The notes under the pieces: model-generated | What the model was told of the DNA's origin: nothing | Database searches by the model: none | What the model saw: the letters and a program-made list of their open reading frames with translations, nothing else | Program-made: the position numbers and the translations under genes | Part shown: positions 8,229 through 17,205 of the stretch, one piece after another | Position numbering within the stretch: position 1 is the first letter of the stretch | Layout of the letters: every line of letters starts with the position of its first letter | Origin: Streptomyces sp. H27-C3 | Lineage (GTDB): Bacteria; Actinomycetota; Actinomycetes; Streptomycetales; Streptomycetaceae | Length of the DNA stretch: 64,000 nucleotides | Assembly: GCF_030063415.1 (NCBI RefSeq) | Contig: NZ_JASITA010000019.1 | Span: 82,049-146,048 of the forward strand | Direction: 5' to 3'

Positions 8229-9827
8229 CTACGCTCCGCCCGCGGTCGACCCGGCCCAGAAGGTGCACTGGTGGTCGGATGCGAAGGTGGTGGACGTGCT
8301 ACTCGTCCGAGGGTTGAGGGTGAGTACCGTTTGGCGGGTGCTGCTCGGCGGCCACAGGGTCTGCCCGAGGACATTGGGGTTGCCCGAGCGTGCAAAAGCT
8401 GCCCAGTAACGCTTCATTCGGCTGGCGAGACCCTTCTGGATGGCGGTCAGGGGGCGATCGCCCATGGTGAAGTCGTGCAGGTAAGCGAGTTCGGCGCTGT
8501 GAGCGTTGGCCATGTCCACCCCGGGGACCTGCGCTCCGTACAGTGTTGGCGAGTCCGGGTCGTCAAACTCGTATACATAAGTGGGGACTTGGGTGGCGAA
8601 GGCCTGGGCGGTTACGAAGGTGTGGCATGCGAAGGTGGAGTCCGTGAGGACCGCCGCCATCGCCTCGTACGGGGTGGGGTAGTCAGTGAGCGGGTAACGC
8701 GCCAATACCTGGGGTGCTGCCGCTCCGTAGGTCGCGGTGATCCCGTCCGTGTACTCCTGCGCGGTCAGGTACGGCTTGGTCAGCGCGGCGAAGAATCGGC
8801 CCTCGGCCTGGTTGCTGCCGATCAAGACCGGCACTTTGTTCCAGGCGCCGGAAGCGATCGTGGCGGAGGGTTGAACGGGCAGCAGTCCGTCGCCGACGGC
8901 CGGGCCTGGAGTCGGGTGTGTACGGGCGGCGGAAATCAGGTCGGCGCCCGACGTGGCACGCAGGCAGACGGCCCGCCCTGCCTGGCTGGGGCACCCTGCC
9001 GCAGCGGCGAAGGCCTGACCTTGGGCCTCGGCCCGGTCGGTTCCCGGAGCGCGCAGCAGAGTGCAGGGACCGCTCTGTAGGATGGCACGGGCGAAAAGAC
9101 CCGCCGCTCGCGGCGAGGCGAGCATCGCACAGGCCGAGCCGCTGCCCGCGGACTGCCCTGAGATGGTGATGCTGCTCGGGTTGCCGCCGAACGCAGCGAT
9201 GTTGTCCCGGGTCCACTTCAGGGCCGCGATCTGATCCATCAGGCCCCATGAGCCGGTACCGAGGGTGTTCTCCCGGGCGAGTTCGGGCAGCGCCAGGTAG
9301 CCGAGCTGTCCGAGGCGGTAGTTGATGCTGACGACTACGGTTTGTGTGAGGTCGGCCATGGTGCGTCCACCGAACTGGGTTCCGGTGCCCTGGCTGTAGC
9401 CGCCGCCGTGGATCCAGAAGAGCACGGGCAGGCGTGCGCCGGGCCGGGCGCCCCGCGGCCGGTATACGTCGAGGTAGAGGCAGTCCTCGCTGACGGCCTG
9501 CGGGTCACGCAGCCCGAACGGCGAGAACTGCAGGCAGGCGGGAGCCAAGCGGGTCGCATCCCGTTCTCGGCTCCATCGACGGGGCGGTTGTGGTGCACCG
9601 AATCGCAGCTTTCCCAGGGGTGGCGCTGCGTAGGGAATGCCCAGAAACTCCTCGGCCCGATCGTGGACCTGTCCTGCCAACCGGCCGTCGCTGGTGGATA
9701 CGGCCGGGCGTATGGAGCGGGCGTCGGCGGGTGTCGCGGAAGCCGGCAGTGCCTGGGCGATCATCGCGGTCAGGGCGAGTGCAAGGGACAGGCGCAGTGA
9801 AGTCCGGGTTAAGCGCAGCCTCTTCAT
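8229..9827 (-). CDS. secreted carboxylesterase, type B family
   Basis: A 532-residue esterase of the cholinesterase/para-nitrobenzyl esterase family. A basic MKRLRLTRTSLRL start, a hydrophobic core and PASATPADA form a Sec signal peptide. EEFLGIPYAAPPLGKLRF, SEDCLYLDVYRP, the oxyanion-hole WIHGGGY and the nucleophile elbow GQSAGSGSA are all present. The ATG at 9827 has AAGGAGGAG just upstream; the open frame before it is not signal-like. The enzyme would hydrolyse carboxylic esters outside the cell. A strong terminator separates it from the SurE-type gene upstream, so it likely has its own promoter in the 40-bp gap or is weakly read through. It is one of three esterases in the LacI-linked block. 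Confidence 0.9.
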   Translation of the reverse strand: MKRLRLTRTSLRLSLALALTAMIAQALPASATPADARSIRPAVSTSDGRLAGQVHDRAEEFLGIPYAAPPLGKLRFGAPQPPRRWSRERDATRLAPACLQFSPFGLRDPQAVSEDCLYLDVYRPRGARPGARLPVLFWIHGGGYSQGTGTQFGGRTMADLTQTVVVSINYRLGQLGYLALPELARENTLGTGSWGLMDQIAALKWTRDNIAAFGGNPSSITISGQSAGSGSACAMLASPRAAGLFARAILQSGPCTLLRAPGTDRAEAQGQAFAAAAGCPSQAGRAVCLRATSGADLISAARTHPTPGPAVGDGLLPVQPSATIASGAWNKVPVLIGSNQAEGRFFAALTKPYLTAQEYTDGITATYGAAAPQVLARYPLTDYPTPYEAMAAVLTDSTFACHTFVTAQAFATQVPTYVYEFDDPDSPTLYGAQVPGVDMANAHSAELAYLHDFTMGDRPLTAIQKGLASRMKRYWAAFARSGNPNVLGQTLWPPSSTRQTVLTLNPRTSSTSTTFASDHQCTFWAGSTAGGA

Positions 9828-9870
9828 TTCTCCTCCTTCATGCAAAGGGCAGAGCGCGTCGTGTGTCCTC

Positions 9871-9911
9871 ACCGTGCCCGTCCCGGCCGCAACAGCCGGG
9901 ACGGGCACGGT
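9871..9911 (-). terminator. terminator hairpin after the SurE-type gene
   Basis: A perfect 17-bp stem (ACCGTGCCCGTCCCGGC and its complement) with the seven-base loop CGCAACA lies 14 bases past the stop of the SurE-type gene. There is no long T-tract, as is usual in Streptomyces. Confidence 0.8.
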
Positions 9912-9924
9912 CGGACGAAGGCTG

Positions 9925-10830
9925 TTACGGCCGCAGCCCGGCGACCAGTACGGCAGTCGAGGCGAAGTCGGCCGGTCCGGTGTTCCAGTTGGGGGCGATC
10001 GGGGTGATGGACACGTTGCCCGCGCTCAGTGCCTCTACGTCGCCGCGCCGGGCGGCGGGCGACTCGACCAGCGTCACGTTCACCTTCCAGGTCCCGTCAC
10101 CGGAGTCGGTGAAGTCCGGCTTGAGGACGGGCTGGGGGTCCTGCGTCGTGATGGTGGAGCCGCGGGCCTTGCCGGCGCCGTCCGCTCCGACCACTGGGTG
10201 GTTGACGTTCAGGCCGACACCCTCGGGCAGCAGCCGACCGGACCTCGCGTGCGCCTTGAGCCGGTCGATGAGCTTGACCGTGAAGTCGCTGGTGGGCCGC
10301 ATCGCGTTGAGCGTCGGCTCGAAAACCGGTACCGAGAGGCCGCCGGTACTCACCGCGATCGCGGGGATTCCCTGCTCGAGGGCTGCCACAGCGCCGCCCA
10401 CTGTCCCCGAATGGGTTGCAAGAACCGCGACATTGGGCCCGAAGTTGGTGCCGGAGACCACCAGATCGGGCGCCTGATCGGCGAACACCTCGGAGAGGCC
10501 GAAGGCCACCGAGTCGCCCGGGGTGCCGTCCACGGCCCACACCTGCGATTCGGGGTGCTTTACCGTCACCGTGGTGGCGTTCATCATTTTCGTTCCCGCG
10601 CCGCTCTGGTTGGTCAGCGGGGCGACGATGGTGACGTCGTGTCCGGCGGCCGTCAGCCGCTTGAACATGATGCGGATGCCAGGTGCGTCGTAGCCGTCGT
10701 CATTGGTGAGCAGGATTCGCAGCGGGCCGGCCTGCGGGGCCTTCGGGGAGGCGGCTGCGGGGGCCGTCCCGGCAAGGGCGGGCGTACACAACAGCAGGGC
10801 GGCCAGCGGCAGAACGCGCTTGCGTCTCAC
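9925..10830 (-). CDS. secreted SurE-family 5'/3'-nucleotidase (acid phosphatase-like)
   Basis: A 301-residue protein with an RRKR-hydrophobic-AAAS signal peptide followed by the SurE core: ILLTNDDGYDAPGI (metal-binding NDD), VDGTPGDSVAFGL and LVVSGTNFGPNVA. Cytoplasmic SurE is about 250 residues; the extra N-terminus is the export signal. The GTG at 10830 (VRRKRVLPLAALLL) has AAGGAGC six bases upstream and was chosen over a distant upstream start. Known SurE proteins dephosphorylate nucleoside monophosphates with a divalent metal; exported Streptomyces members are thought to scavenge phosphate from extracellular nucleotides. It lies downstream of the MFS gene on the same strand, separated by a hairpin. 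Confidence 0.9.
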   Translation of the reverse strand: MRRKRVLPLAALLLCTPALAGTAPAAASPKAPQAGPLRILLTNDDGYDAPGIRIMFKRLTAAGHDVTIVAPLTNQSGAGTKMMNATTVTVKHPESQVWAVDGTPGDSVAFGLSEVFADQAPDLVVSGTNFGPNVAVLATHSGTVGGAVAALEQGIPAIAVSTGGLSVPVFEPTLNAMRPTSDFTVKLIDRLKAHARSGRLLPEGVGLNVNHPVVGADGAGKARGSTITTQDPQPVLKPDFTDSGDGTWKVNVTLVESPAARRGDVEALSAGNVSITPIAPNWNTGPADFASTAVLVAGLRP

Positions 10831-10910
10831 AATGTGCTCCTTCGAGAACGATGGGAGGGGTGGAACCGGCGGGCGTACGCCCCCTACGAGCACCCGCCGG
10901 AGACTTTGGG

Positions 10911-10934
10911 GGCCCAGAACTGCCTATCTGGGCC
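10911..10934 (-). terminator. hairpin after the MFS transporter gene
   Basis: An 8-bp stem, GGCCCAGA with TCTGGGCC, and an 8-base loop lie ten bases past the stop of the transporter gene. Confidence 0.5.
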
Positions 10935-10943
10935 TGGGGCGGG

Positions 10944-12191
10944 TCAGCGCACGCTGCGGATCGGGAGGATCGCCAGCGCGCCGACCAGGGAAAGCGCGCC
11001 GCCGACCAGGAACAGCGGGGTGTACCCGCCGAGGGTGGTGACGATTACGGAGGCGACGAACGGGGCGATGATCTGCGGGCCCGCGTTGGCGATGTTGAGT
11101 ACGCCCATATCGCGTGCGGCGTCCTCCGCGCGGGGAAGGACCAGCGTGACCAATGCCGTGTCCACGGCCATGAAGCAGCCGAAGGCCAGGCCGTTGAGCG
11201 CGCTGAAGACGAGCATCCCGGCCCAGGTGGGGCTGATGACAGGGACGATCATCACGAACCCGGCGAGCGCGGCCGAGACCCCGACGAAGACCTTCCGCCG
11301 GTCCAGGCGGTCGGACATTATTCCGCCGAGCACCGTCGAGAGGGCCATTGCGGCCATCGATACCGGGGTGAGGATCGCCATCGCCGCAGTCGGCTTCATC
11401 CCGGCGGGCAGCGCGATGTGGTCGTCCAGGATGTACAGCTGATAGCCCACTACCGAGAAGTAGCCCAGCACCATCAGCGCGCGGCCGATGAACGCCCACC
11501 GGAAGTCGTGGTGGGACAGGGCCGACAGGAACGCGGCGAGCTGTTCGCGCCGTGGGACGGCCGGTGCGGGCGCGGTACGGCGAACATCGCGGCAGAAGGT
11601 GGTCAGCAGGAGCGCAGCTCCGGCGACCATGACGCCGAACACGAGGTACCCCGTACGCAGATGATCCGCGGTTTGCGAGCCGATGAGCACGCCGACGGTG
11701 CCGCCGACCGGCAGTGCCAGCCCGACGAGCGCGGACGCGGTGCCGCGACGGGCCGCCGGGATCCGGTCGGGCACCACTGCGGTGACTGCTGCCTGGTAGA
11801 TGTTCATTGTGGCCTGCACCAGGCACCAGCCGATGCCGACGAGTAGTGCTGTGTGCACATTGCCGAGGAAGGCCAGCCCGACCAGCGAGGCCAGGGCTCC
11901 ACCCATGATCCAGGGGTTCCGTCGGCCGGTCCGGTCCGACAGGGCGCCGGCGATGGGGTTGAACGCGGTCGCGAAGACCGCGCTGACTCCGCCGACCACG
12001 CCCAGAATGGCGACCTTGTTCGCGGGGTCGATCGCCGCGATCTGGGTGGGGAGCAGCACCGCGCCGACGCCCATGTAGACAGCCAGCATGGAGGCGTTGG
12101 CCACCAGGAGCAGCAGCATGAGTCCCCGCTGCCCGGGGTCCTTCGCCGCAGCATGCGGGCGGTGCGGCTGGATCAGCTCGTTGGTGGTCAC
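10944..12191 (-). CDS. MFS transporter
   Basis: About 415 residues with twelve hydrophobic segments. The GALSDRTGRRNPWIMGG loop between helices 2 and 3 and the repeat SDRLDRRKVFVGV in the second half are the classical MFS signatures. The pattern resembles sugar/glycoside or drug exporter-type MFS proteins; direction and substrate cannot be read. The GTG at 12191 is proposed as the start because it overlaps, as GTGA, the stop of a 19-residue leader ORF that carries the only good ribosome site (GAGGAG at 12258-12253, spacing five). A TTACACGTGTTA operator lies about 95 bp upstream of the leader, so LacI-type control by the regulator at 18,658 is likely. With GH3 and esterases nearby, uptake of a glycoside or its aglycone is plausible. 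Confidence 0.85.
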   Translation of the reverse strand: MTTNELIQPHRPHAAAKDPGQRGLMLLLLVANASMLAVYMGVGAVLLPTQIAAIDPANKVAILGVVGGVSAVFATAFNPIAGALSDRTGRRNPWIMGGALASLVGLAFLGNVHTALLVGIGWCLVQATMNIYQAAVTAVVPDRIPAARRGTASALVGLALPVGGTVGVLIGSQTADHLRTGYLVFGVMVAGAALLLTTFCRDVRRTAPAPAVPRREQLAAFLSALSHHDFRWAFIGRALMVLGYFSVVGYQLYILDDHIALPAGMKPTAAMAILTPVSMAAMALSTVLGGIMSDRLDRRKVFVGVSAALAGFVMIVPVISPTWAGMLVFSALNGLAFGCFMAVDTALVTLVLPRAEDAARDMGVLNIANAGPQIIAPFVASVIVTTLGGYTPLFLVGGALSLVGALAILPIRSVR

Positions 12192-12247
12192 GACGATCGC
12201 CGATGTCTGAGGGCGCTTGGCGCGCGATGGGTGTTGATGACGGACAT
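12188..12247 (-). CDS. 19-residue leader peptide translationally coupled to the MFS gene
   Basis: MSVINTHRAPSALRHRRSS, read from an ATG with GAGGAG five bases upstream. Its TGA overlaps the GTG start of the transporter. It is rich in Arg, His and Ser. It could act by translational coupling or attenuation. The alternative is a frameshift that separates the true N-terminus from the transporter body. The ribosome site and the overlap are seen; function is inferred. Confidence 0.5.
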   Translation of the reverse strand: MSVINTHRAPSALRHRRSS

Positions 12248-12341
12248 GTCGACTCCTCGGGGACAGAGCGGGGAGGGGGGCGAAGGGCCGTGGGGTCTTG
12301 GGTCGAAGCGGCTGCGCCACTCGAATCAGCGAGCAATCGTG

Positions 12342-12353
12342 TTACACGTGTTA
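12342..12353. promoter_or_regulatory. LacI-type operator 1 (TTACACGTGTTA)
   Basis: One mismatch from the TTACACGTGTAA palindrome found at four other places in the window. It lies upstream of the MFS leader on the minus strand. The central CG and 6-bp arms are typical of LacI-family half-sites. Confidence 0.7.
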
Positions 12354-12361
12354 GCAGCGCG

Positions 12362-13116
12362 ATGAACCTCTGTTTAGCATCCGTACCGGACTTACGCCAG
12401 AGGTCGTTCCGAACCGCGAGGCCGATTGTGATGCTCTGCGGTAGGTGGGATTGTCTCGTGTAACTCCAAGGCCGTCGGGTGCGGCAAGGGAGTGGCTCGG
12501 AAGAGGCGCCGCGCTTCTGGCGGTCACGCATGCGCAATACTCCTTCGCGGTGCGTAGCCGCCCCTGGTCGTGGCCGCTCTGGCGCTGACCGTGGATCCGG
12601 TACGAGGTCGGACCGACGACGCGGCTGCCTCGCCGGCCTCCACTTGCGCCCCTGCACCCTTCTCCCTCATTGGCCCGCGACCGGCTCGGCTCCCTCGACG
12701 TCCGGGCGGCGACGTCCGGGCCTCTTGAGGGCAAACGCCCTGCTCCATGACACGCTCTCCTCGCCTGTCCGTCCGGGGAGCTGATAGTGAAAGGCCGAAG
12801 ATGCTCAACACAGCTCCCGGGGTCGGTCTGCCTCCGCGACCGACCGCGCCCCCTCGCCATCACCTCCCCGCGCTCCCGCCACGCGGCGCCCTGGGGACGG
12901 AATTGCTCTCCTGTTGATGGCTGTCGCGGCGGGGCTGATGCTCCGCGACGACGGTCGGCCGCGCTTTCGGGGCTTCGACGAGCGCTGGACGGCAAGGGTG
13001 GGCGGGCCGCGTGGCGCCGGCGCCGCTGTGGCCGGCGCTGGCGCCATTGCTGCGCAGGGAGGCGGAGCGCGCCGCCGCGAACAGCTTGTGGGACTGAGAG
13101 CAGGTATGTAGAAGTG
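12362..13116. other. gene-poor stretch between MFS and esterase genes
   Basis: No intact gene supported on either strand. It contains a fossil PAP2 phosphatase segment at about 12,881-13,070, listed separately. The rest has long Arg/Pro-rich open frames on both strands without family motifs or ribosome sites. Confidence 0.55.
12881..13070 (+). pseudogene. PAP2-type phosphatase fragment
   Basis: In one frame the translation reads GIALLLMAVAAGLMLRDDG, then RGFDERWTARVGGPRGAGAA. This matches, in order and spacing, the N-terminal helix and loop of the intact PAP2 protein at 19,571-20,416 (SLDDRWLAWMSGPRNGLYAA). The catalytic KxxxxxxRP, PSGH and SRxxxxxH motifs are absent, so only about 55 residues of a related gene remain. 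No start or stop can be assigned. Confidence 0.4.
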
Positions 13117-13130
13117 TTGACGAGCGTCAA
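13117..13130. promoter_or_regulatory. TTGACG-N2-CGTCAA dyad upstream of the esterase gene
   Basis: TTGACGAGCGTCAA: perfect 6-bp arms around AG. The left arm can serve as a -35 box. The same dyad, with weaker right arms, covers the -35 of the aryl-CoA ligase and hydroxylase promoters. The esterase start codon is 133 bp downstream. Confidence 0.6.
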
Positions 13131-13263
13131 TGATGCGCCATAGCGTGAAGGGTGGCCGCAGGTCTCTGACCGGCACAAGGCCCACGCCAGCCCGGCGGGC
13201 GCGCGCCGACCGACAGCGTCGTTCCGTCCTGCGCAGACCGCCGGTGACCGAGAGGGAAAGCTC

Positions 13264-14826
13264 ATGGTTACTGCCCAAGGTCAGGTCCCGCCCGTTGTTC
13301 AACTGCCCGTCGGCCGACTGCGGGGCGCCCTGGAAGGCGGTGTCTCCGTCTTCAGGGGAGTGCCCTACGCAGAGCCGCCCGTCGCCGGTCTCCGATGGCG
13401 CCCGGCGCAGCCGCACGCCGGCTGGAGCGGGACGAGGGACGCGACCGTCGACGGTCCCAGCGCACCGCAGATGTACGTGGAAGGCGGTGACCCCGTCCTC
13501 GGTGGCCACGGCTCGCCGCCGTTCGACGACGACTGTCTGACTCTCACCGTCTGGACGCCGTCTGCCGACGATGCCGCCCGGCCGGTGCTCGTCTGGATCC
13601 ACGGCGGCGGATTCGTCTCGGGGTCCGGCTCGCTGCCCAACTACTCCGGCGAGACATTCGCGCGCAACGGCGATGTTGTGGTGGTGAGTATCAACTACCG
13701 CATCGGGCCGCTCGGTTATCTGTACTTCGGCGCGGAAGGCGGAGGCGCGGAGCGAGGCCAGGGCGGGGCGGCAGTGGGAGCCGGCAACTACTGGCTCACC
13801 GACCAGGTCACCGCCCTGCGATGGGTGCGGGACAACATCGCGCGCTTCGGGGGAGACCCTGACCGCGTCACCGTCGCCGGCCAGTCCGGCGGAGCGGTGT
13901 CCACCGCCGCACTGGCCGGACACTCCGATGCCCAAGGCCTCTTCCGGCGGGTAATTCTGCAGAGCCCGCCCTTCGGTCTGCGCATCCCCACCCCGGCTGA
14001 ATATCTGCCGCGCACCGCCGCGTACCTGGAGATCAGCGGCGTCAAAGACGTCGGTGAACTCCGCGCCCTGCCGTGGCCCCGGCTGATCGAGGCGGCCGGA
14101 GGGCTGTTCGGGCAGACCATGCGGTGGGGCTACTGGCCGGCTCCCTTCCTGCCCGTACGCGACGGCGTGACGATGAGCCGTCACCCCGCCCAGACCCTGC
14201 TCCACGGCGCGGCCGCCGACATCGACGTGATGATCGGCTGGACCCGCGAGGAGGCCAACTTCGGGTTCGCCCTCGACGAGGGCCACGGCACGGCTGCCAA
14301 AGAACAGGTGATCGAGCGCATCGCGGAGACCTTCCCCGACGGGGCGGCCGAAGTGTACGCCGCCTACGAGCGGACCCGGCCGGGCGCCCGGCCCGTGGAC
14401 GTGCTGATGGATCTGATCTCCGACGAACTCTTCCGGGTGCCCGCCGTGGAGCTGGCTGAGGCCAGGGCGGAGCTCGGGCGCCCCGTCTGGGCGTACCAGT
14501 TCGACTTCCAGGCCCCCGCTTACGACGGGCGGCTCGCCGCGGCTCACTGCCTGGAACTGCCCTTCGTCTTCGACAACTTCGACAAGTGGTCGCACGCGCC
14601 GCTCGTGGCCGGGATCGACCCGGCGGTCCGCAACGGACTCGCGCACGCCATGCACCGGGCATGGATCTCCTTCGTGCGCACCGGAGACCCCAACCACCCG
14701 GACCTCCCGACCTGGGGCAGGTACGAGGTGCCCTCCCGAGTCACCATGCGATTCGACTCGGTCACCGCCGCCGTCGGCGACCCGGCCGGTCACTCGCGCC
14801 TGCTGCACCAGCGGGTGCCCCGGTAG
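13264..14826 (+). CDS. carboxylesterase, type B family (cytoplasmic)
   Basis: A 520-residue type B carboxylesterase without a signal peptide. VFRGVPYAEPPVAGLRW, DDDCLTLTVWTP, the oxyanion-hole VWIHGGGFVSGSGS, WVRDNIARFGGDPDRVTVAG and the nucleophile elbow GQSGGAVSTAAL are in the usual order; the elbow is GQSGG rather than the common GESAG. The ATG at 13264 follows GAGAGGGAAAG. The gene is preceded by a TTGACG-N2-CGTCAA dyad shared with the aromatic-CoA genes at 22-25 kb, and is followed by a LacI-type operator before the GH3 gene. Likely role: intracellular cleavage of an imported ester, perhaps an acylated phenolic glycoside (inference). Confidence 0.9.
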   Translation: MVTAQGQVPPVVQLPVGRLRGALEGGVSVFRGVPYAEPPVAGLRWRPAQPHAGWSGTRDATVDGPSAPQMYVEGGDPVLGGHGSPPFDDDCLTLTVWTPSADDAARPVLVWIHGGGFVSGSGSLPNYSGETFARNGDVVVVSINYRIGPLGYLYFGAEGGGAERGQGGAAVGAGNYWLTDQVTALRWVRDNIARFGGDPDRVTVAGQSGGAVSTAALAGHSDAQGLFRRVILQSPPFGLRIPTPAEYLPRTAAYLEISGVKDVGELRALPWPRLIEAAGGLFGQTMRWGYWPAPFLPVRDGVTMSRHPAQTLLHGAAADIDVMIGWTREEANFGFALDEGHGTAAKEQVIERIAETFPDGAAEVYAAYERTRPGARPVDVLMDLISDELFRVPAVELAEARAELGRPVWAYQFDFQAPAYDGRLAAAHCLELPFVFDNFDKWSHAPLVAGIDPAVRNGLAHAMHRAWISFVRTGDPNHPDLPTWGRYEVPSRVTMRFDSVTAAVGDPAGHSRLLHQRVPR

Positions 14827-14865
14827 GAGCCGGCCCGTCGGCCTCACCCTGTCGAATCTCGTCAG

Positions 14866-14877
14866 TTACACGTGTAA
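14866..14877. promoter_or_regulatory. LacI-type operator 2 (TTACACGTGTAA)
   Basis: A perfect 12-bp palindrome between the esterase and GH3 genes, 125 bp before the GH3 start. Identical in core to the site at 21,707. Confidence 0.75.
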
Positions 14878-15001
14878 GTTTTATGGTGGCCACCCGGTCC
14901 CCGTCGTCACGCGACCGGCCAGGGGCCCTCGAATGCTCCCCCGTGCACCCCTCCGAACACCGCACCAGCGGGGTCCGGCACATGCCAGGAACGGAAGACC
15001 C

Positions 15002-16864
15002 ATGTCACAGACCCAGGCGGCCCGGCCGCGCATCCTCACCGCCCCGGACGGCACGGAGTTTCGCGACCTGAACGGCAATGGCGTCATGGAGCCGTACGAG
15101 AACCCCCGCCTCTCCGTCGCCGAACGCGTAGCAGACCTGCTGTCGCGTATGACGCCGGAGGAGAAGGCGGGCTTGCTCTTCCAGACCATGATCGCCATCA
15201 ACGCCGACGGAAGCCTCGTGGAACCCGACCCCGGGGCGCCGGACGACGACCCCATGCGCGCCTCCACTGCCGCGATGGTGACGGGCAAGCTCATGAACCA
15301 CTTCAATCTGTTCGGAGCCGCAGCCCCGCGCCGTATGGCCGAATGGAACAACCGACTGCAGGACCTGGCCGCCATTACACGTCTGGGCATTCCGGTCACG
15401 ATCTCCACTGACCCTCGCAACGCATTCGTGGACAACCCGGCCGCCAGCGTGCACACCGAAGGCTTCTCGCTGTGGCCGGAGCCTCCGGGCCTGGCCGCCA
15501 TCGGAGACGAGGAACTGGTGCGCCGGCAGGCAGACATTGTCCGGCGTGAGTACCTCGCGGTCGGGATCCGCCTGGCCCTGCACCCCATGGCCGACCTCGC
15601 CACGGAACCGCGCTGGCCGCGCATCCTGGGCACCTTCGGCTCCAATGCCGACGTCGCAGCCCGCATGGTCGCCGCGAGCATCCGAGGTCTGCAGGGCGAC
15701 ACGCTCGGACCCGAGAGCGTCGCCGCCATGACCAAGCACTTCCCGGGGGCCGGGCCGCAACTGCGCGGCGAGGACGCCCACTTCTCGTACGGGCGCGAAC
15801 AGGTCTATCCCGGCGACAACTTCGACTACCACCTGATCCCCTTTGGAGCCGCCTTTGAGGCCGGGACCTCGCAGATCATGCCCTATTACGCCATGCCGGT
15901 CGGCACGGAGTACGAGGAAATCGGCTTCGGTTTCAACAAGGGCGTCATCACGGGTCTCCTGCGCGGAAAGTACGGCTTCGACGGCATCGTCTGCACCGAC
16001 TGGGGCCTGGTCACCGACACCGAGATCTTCGGGGCACCGTTCCCCGCCAGGGCCTGGGGGGCCGAGCATCTCGACCGCCTCACCAGAGTGGAGCGCATCC
16101 TCGATGCGGGAGCCGATCAGCTCGGCGGCGAGGCCGCCCCCGAACTCGTTCTGGAACTCATGCGCACCGGACGGTTGACGTGCGAAAGGATCGACGTATC
16201 AGCGGCACGACTGCTGCGCGAGAAGTTTGTCCTCGGTCTCTTCGACGATCCGTACGTGGACCCCGACGCCGCTGCCCAGGTCTGTGGCAGCCCCGAGTTC
16301 ACTGCGGAGGGACTCGACGCACAGAGCCGTTCGATCACGGTGCTCAAGGACCGGCCGAGCGACGCCGCGGCTCCGCTGCTGCCCCTCGCGGCCGATGTCC
16401 GACTCTACGTCCGGGGGATCGCCCTCGATGTCGCCGCGCGGTACGCGGCGGTCGTGGCCACGCCCGAGGAGGCCGATGTGGCAATCCTGCGCATCGCCAC
16501 CCCGTACGACGCCCGGACCGCAGGCTTCGAGTCCTTCTTCCGCGCGGGCAGGCTCGACTTCACCGAGGAGGAACTGCGTCCCATCCTGCAGGTGGCCGAT
16601 GCCGTTCCCACTGTCGTGGACATCTTCCTCGACCGTCCCGCGGTCATACCGGAGATCGTGGAACGGGCTGCGGCAGTGGTGGCCAACTACGGCTCTTCGG
16701 ACACCGGATTGCTGAACGTGCTCTTCGGTCACGCGGAGGCGGAAGGGCGGCTGCCCTTCGAACTGCCACGCTCGATGGAGAGCGTGCTGGCAGGCTCCGA
16801 GGACATGCCCAACGACACAGGGGACTCCCTCTTCCCGTACGGGCACGGCCTGCGGCTGGGCTGA
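15002..16864 (+). CDS. GH3-family beta-glycosidase
   Basis: About 620 residues, cytoplasmic (no signal peptide). It starts with a DLNGNGVMEPYENP segment, then the GH3 N-terminal barrel: LGIPVTISTDPRNAF, AAMTKHFPGAGPQ (Lys-His near residue 246) and FDGIVCTDWGLV with the nucleophile Asp near residue 332. The C-terminal alpha/beta sandwich ends with GRLPFELP and a short DSLFPYGHGL tail; no fibronectin-III domain is evident. The ATG at 15002 follows GGAACGGAAGACC. GH3 enzymes of this layout remove terminal beta-linked sugars from oligosaccharides or plant glucosides. It has its own LacI-type operator upstream and a terminator downstream, so it is likely monocistronic and induced by the released or imported glycoside. 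Confidence 0.88.
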   Translation: MSQTQAARPRILTAPDGTEFRDLNGNGVMEPYENPRLSVAERVADLLSRMTPEEKAGLLFQTMIAINADGSLVEPDPGAPDDDPMRASTAAMVTGKLMNHFNLFGAAAPRRMAEWNNRLQDLAAITRLGIPVTISTDPRNAFVDNPAASVHTEGFSLWPEPPGLAAIGDEELVRRQADIVRREYLAVGIRLALHPMADLATEPRWPRILGTFGSNADVAARMVAASIRGLQGDTLGPESVAAMTKHFPGAGPQLRGEDAHFSYGREQVYPGDNFDYHLIPFGAAFEAGTSQIMPYYAMPVGTEYEEIGFGFNKGVITGLLRGKYGFDGIVCTDWGLVTDTEIFGAPFPARAWGAEHLDRLTRVERILDAGADQLGGEAAPELVLELMRTGRLTCERIDVSAARLLREKFVLGLFDDPYVDPDAAAQVCGSPEFTAEGLDAQSRSITVLKDRPSDAAAPLLPLAADVRLYVRGIALDVAARYAAVVATPEEADVAILRIATPYDARTAGFESFFRAGRLDFTEEELRPILQVADAVPTVVDIFLDRPAVIPEIVERAAAVVANYGSSDTGLLNVLFGHAEAEGRLPFELPRSMESVLAGSEDMPNDTGDSLFPYGHGLRLG

Positions 16865-17205
16865 GCCCGGCCTGCTGGGCCCGCCAGGGCCGGTCCGCCG
16901 ATCCTGGTCCGCCGAGCCCGAACGATCTGCGCCGGCCGCCGGAGACTGCGGTCGGCGCAGACGCGCGTGGCCGTCCGTCAAAAGCCGTTCATCGAATTCC
17001 ACCAGCCCCATCGCTGAGGATCCCGCTCGTTCCCCGCCGGGCGATCCTCCTGCCTCCGCTCCGCCACCGGCAGGACGGGGAGAGCGACTGGCGGGGCCGG
17101 TGCAGCGGGGTGGAACGCGGCGAACGCCACCGGTAGTCCCGTCGGCGTCCCGCACCACAGGGAGGGGTGTCGGTGCGGGGAGGAGCCGGGTGCGCCCGAG
17201 CGGAT
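16865..17205. other. intergenic stretch after the GH3 gene
   Basis: Contains a terminator hairpin at 16,926-16,961. I see no gene or repeat in the remaining 240 bases. Confidence 0.6.
16926..16961 (+). terminator. terminator hairpin after GH3 gene
   Basis: TCTGCGCCGGCCGC pairs with GCGGTCGGCGCAGA over 14 bp with one mismatch and an 8-base loop, about 60 bases past the stop codon. Confidence 0.65.

Noticed and set aside
12805..14847. 680-residue minus-strand open frame over the esterase gene
   Set aside because: Mirror image of the type B carboxylesterase; high GC makes long antisense frames common.
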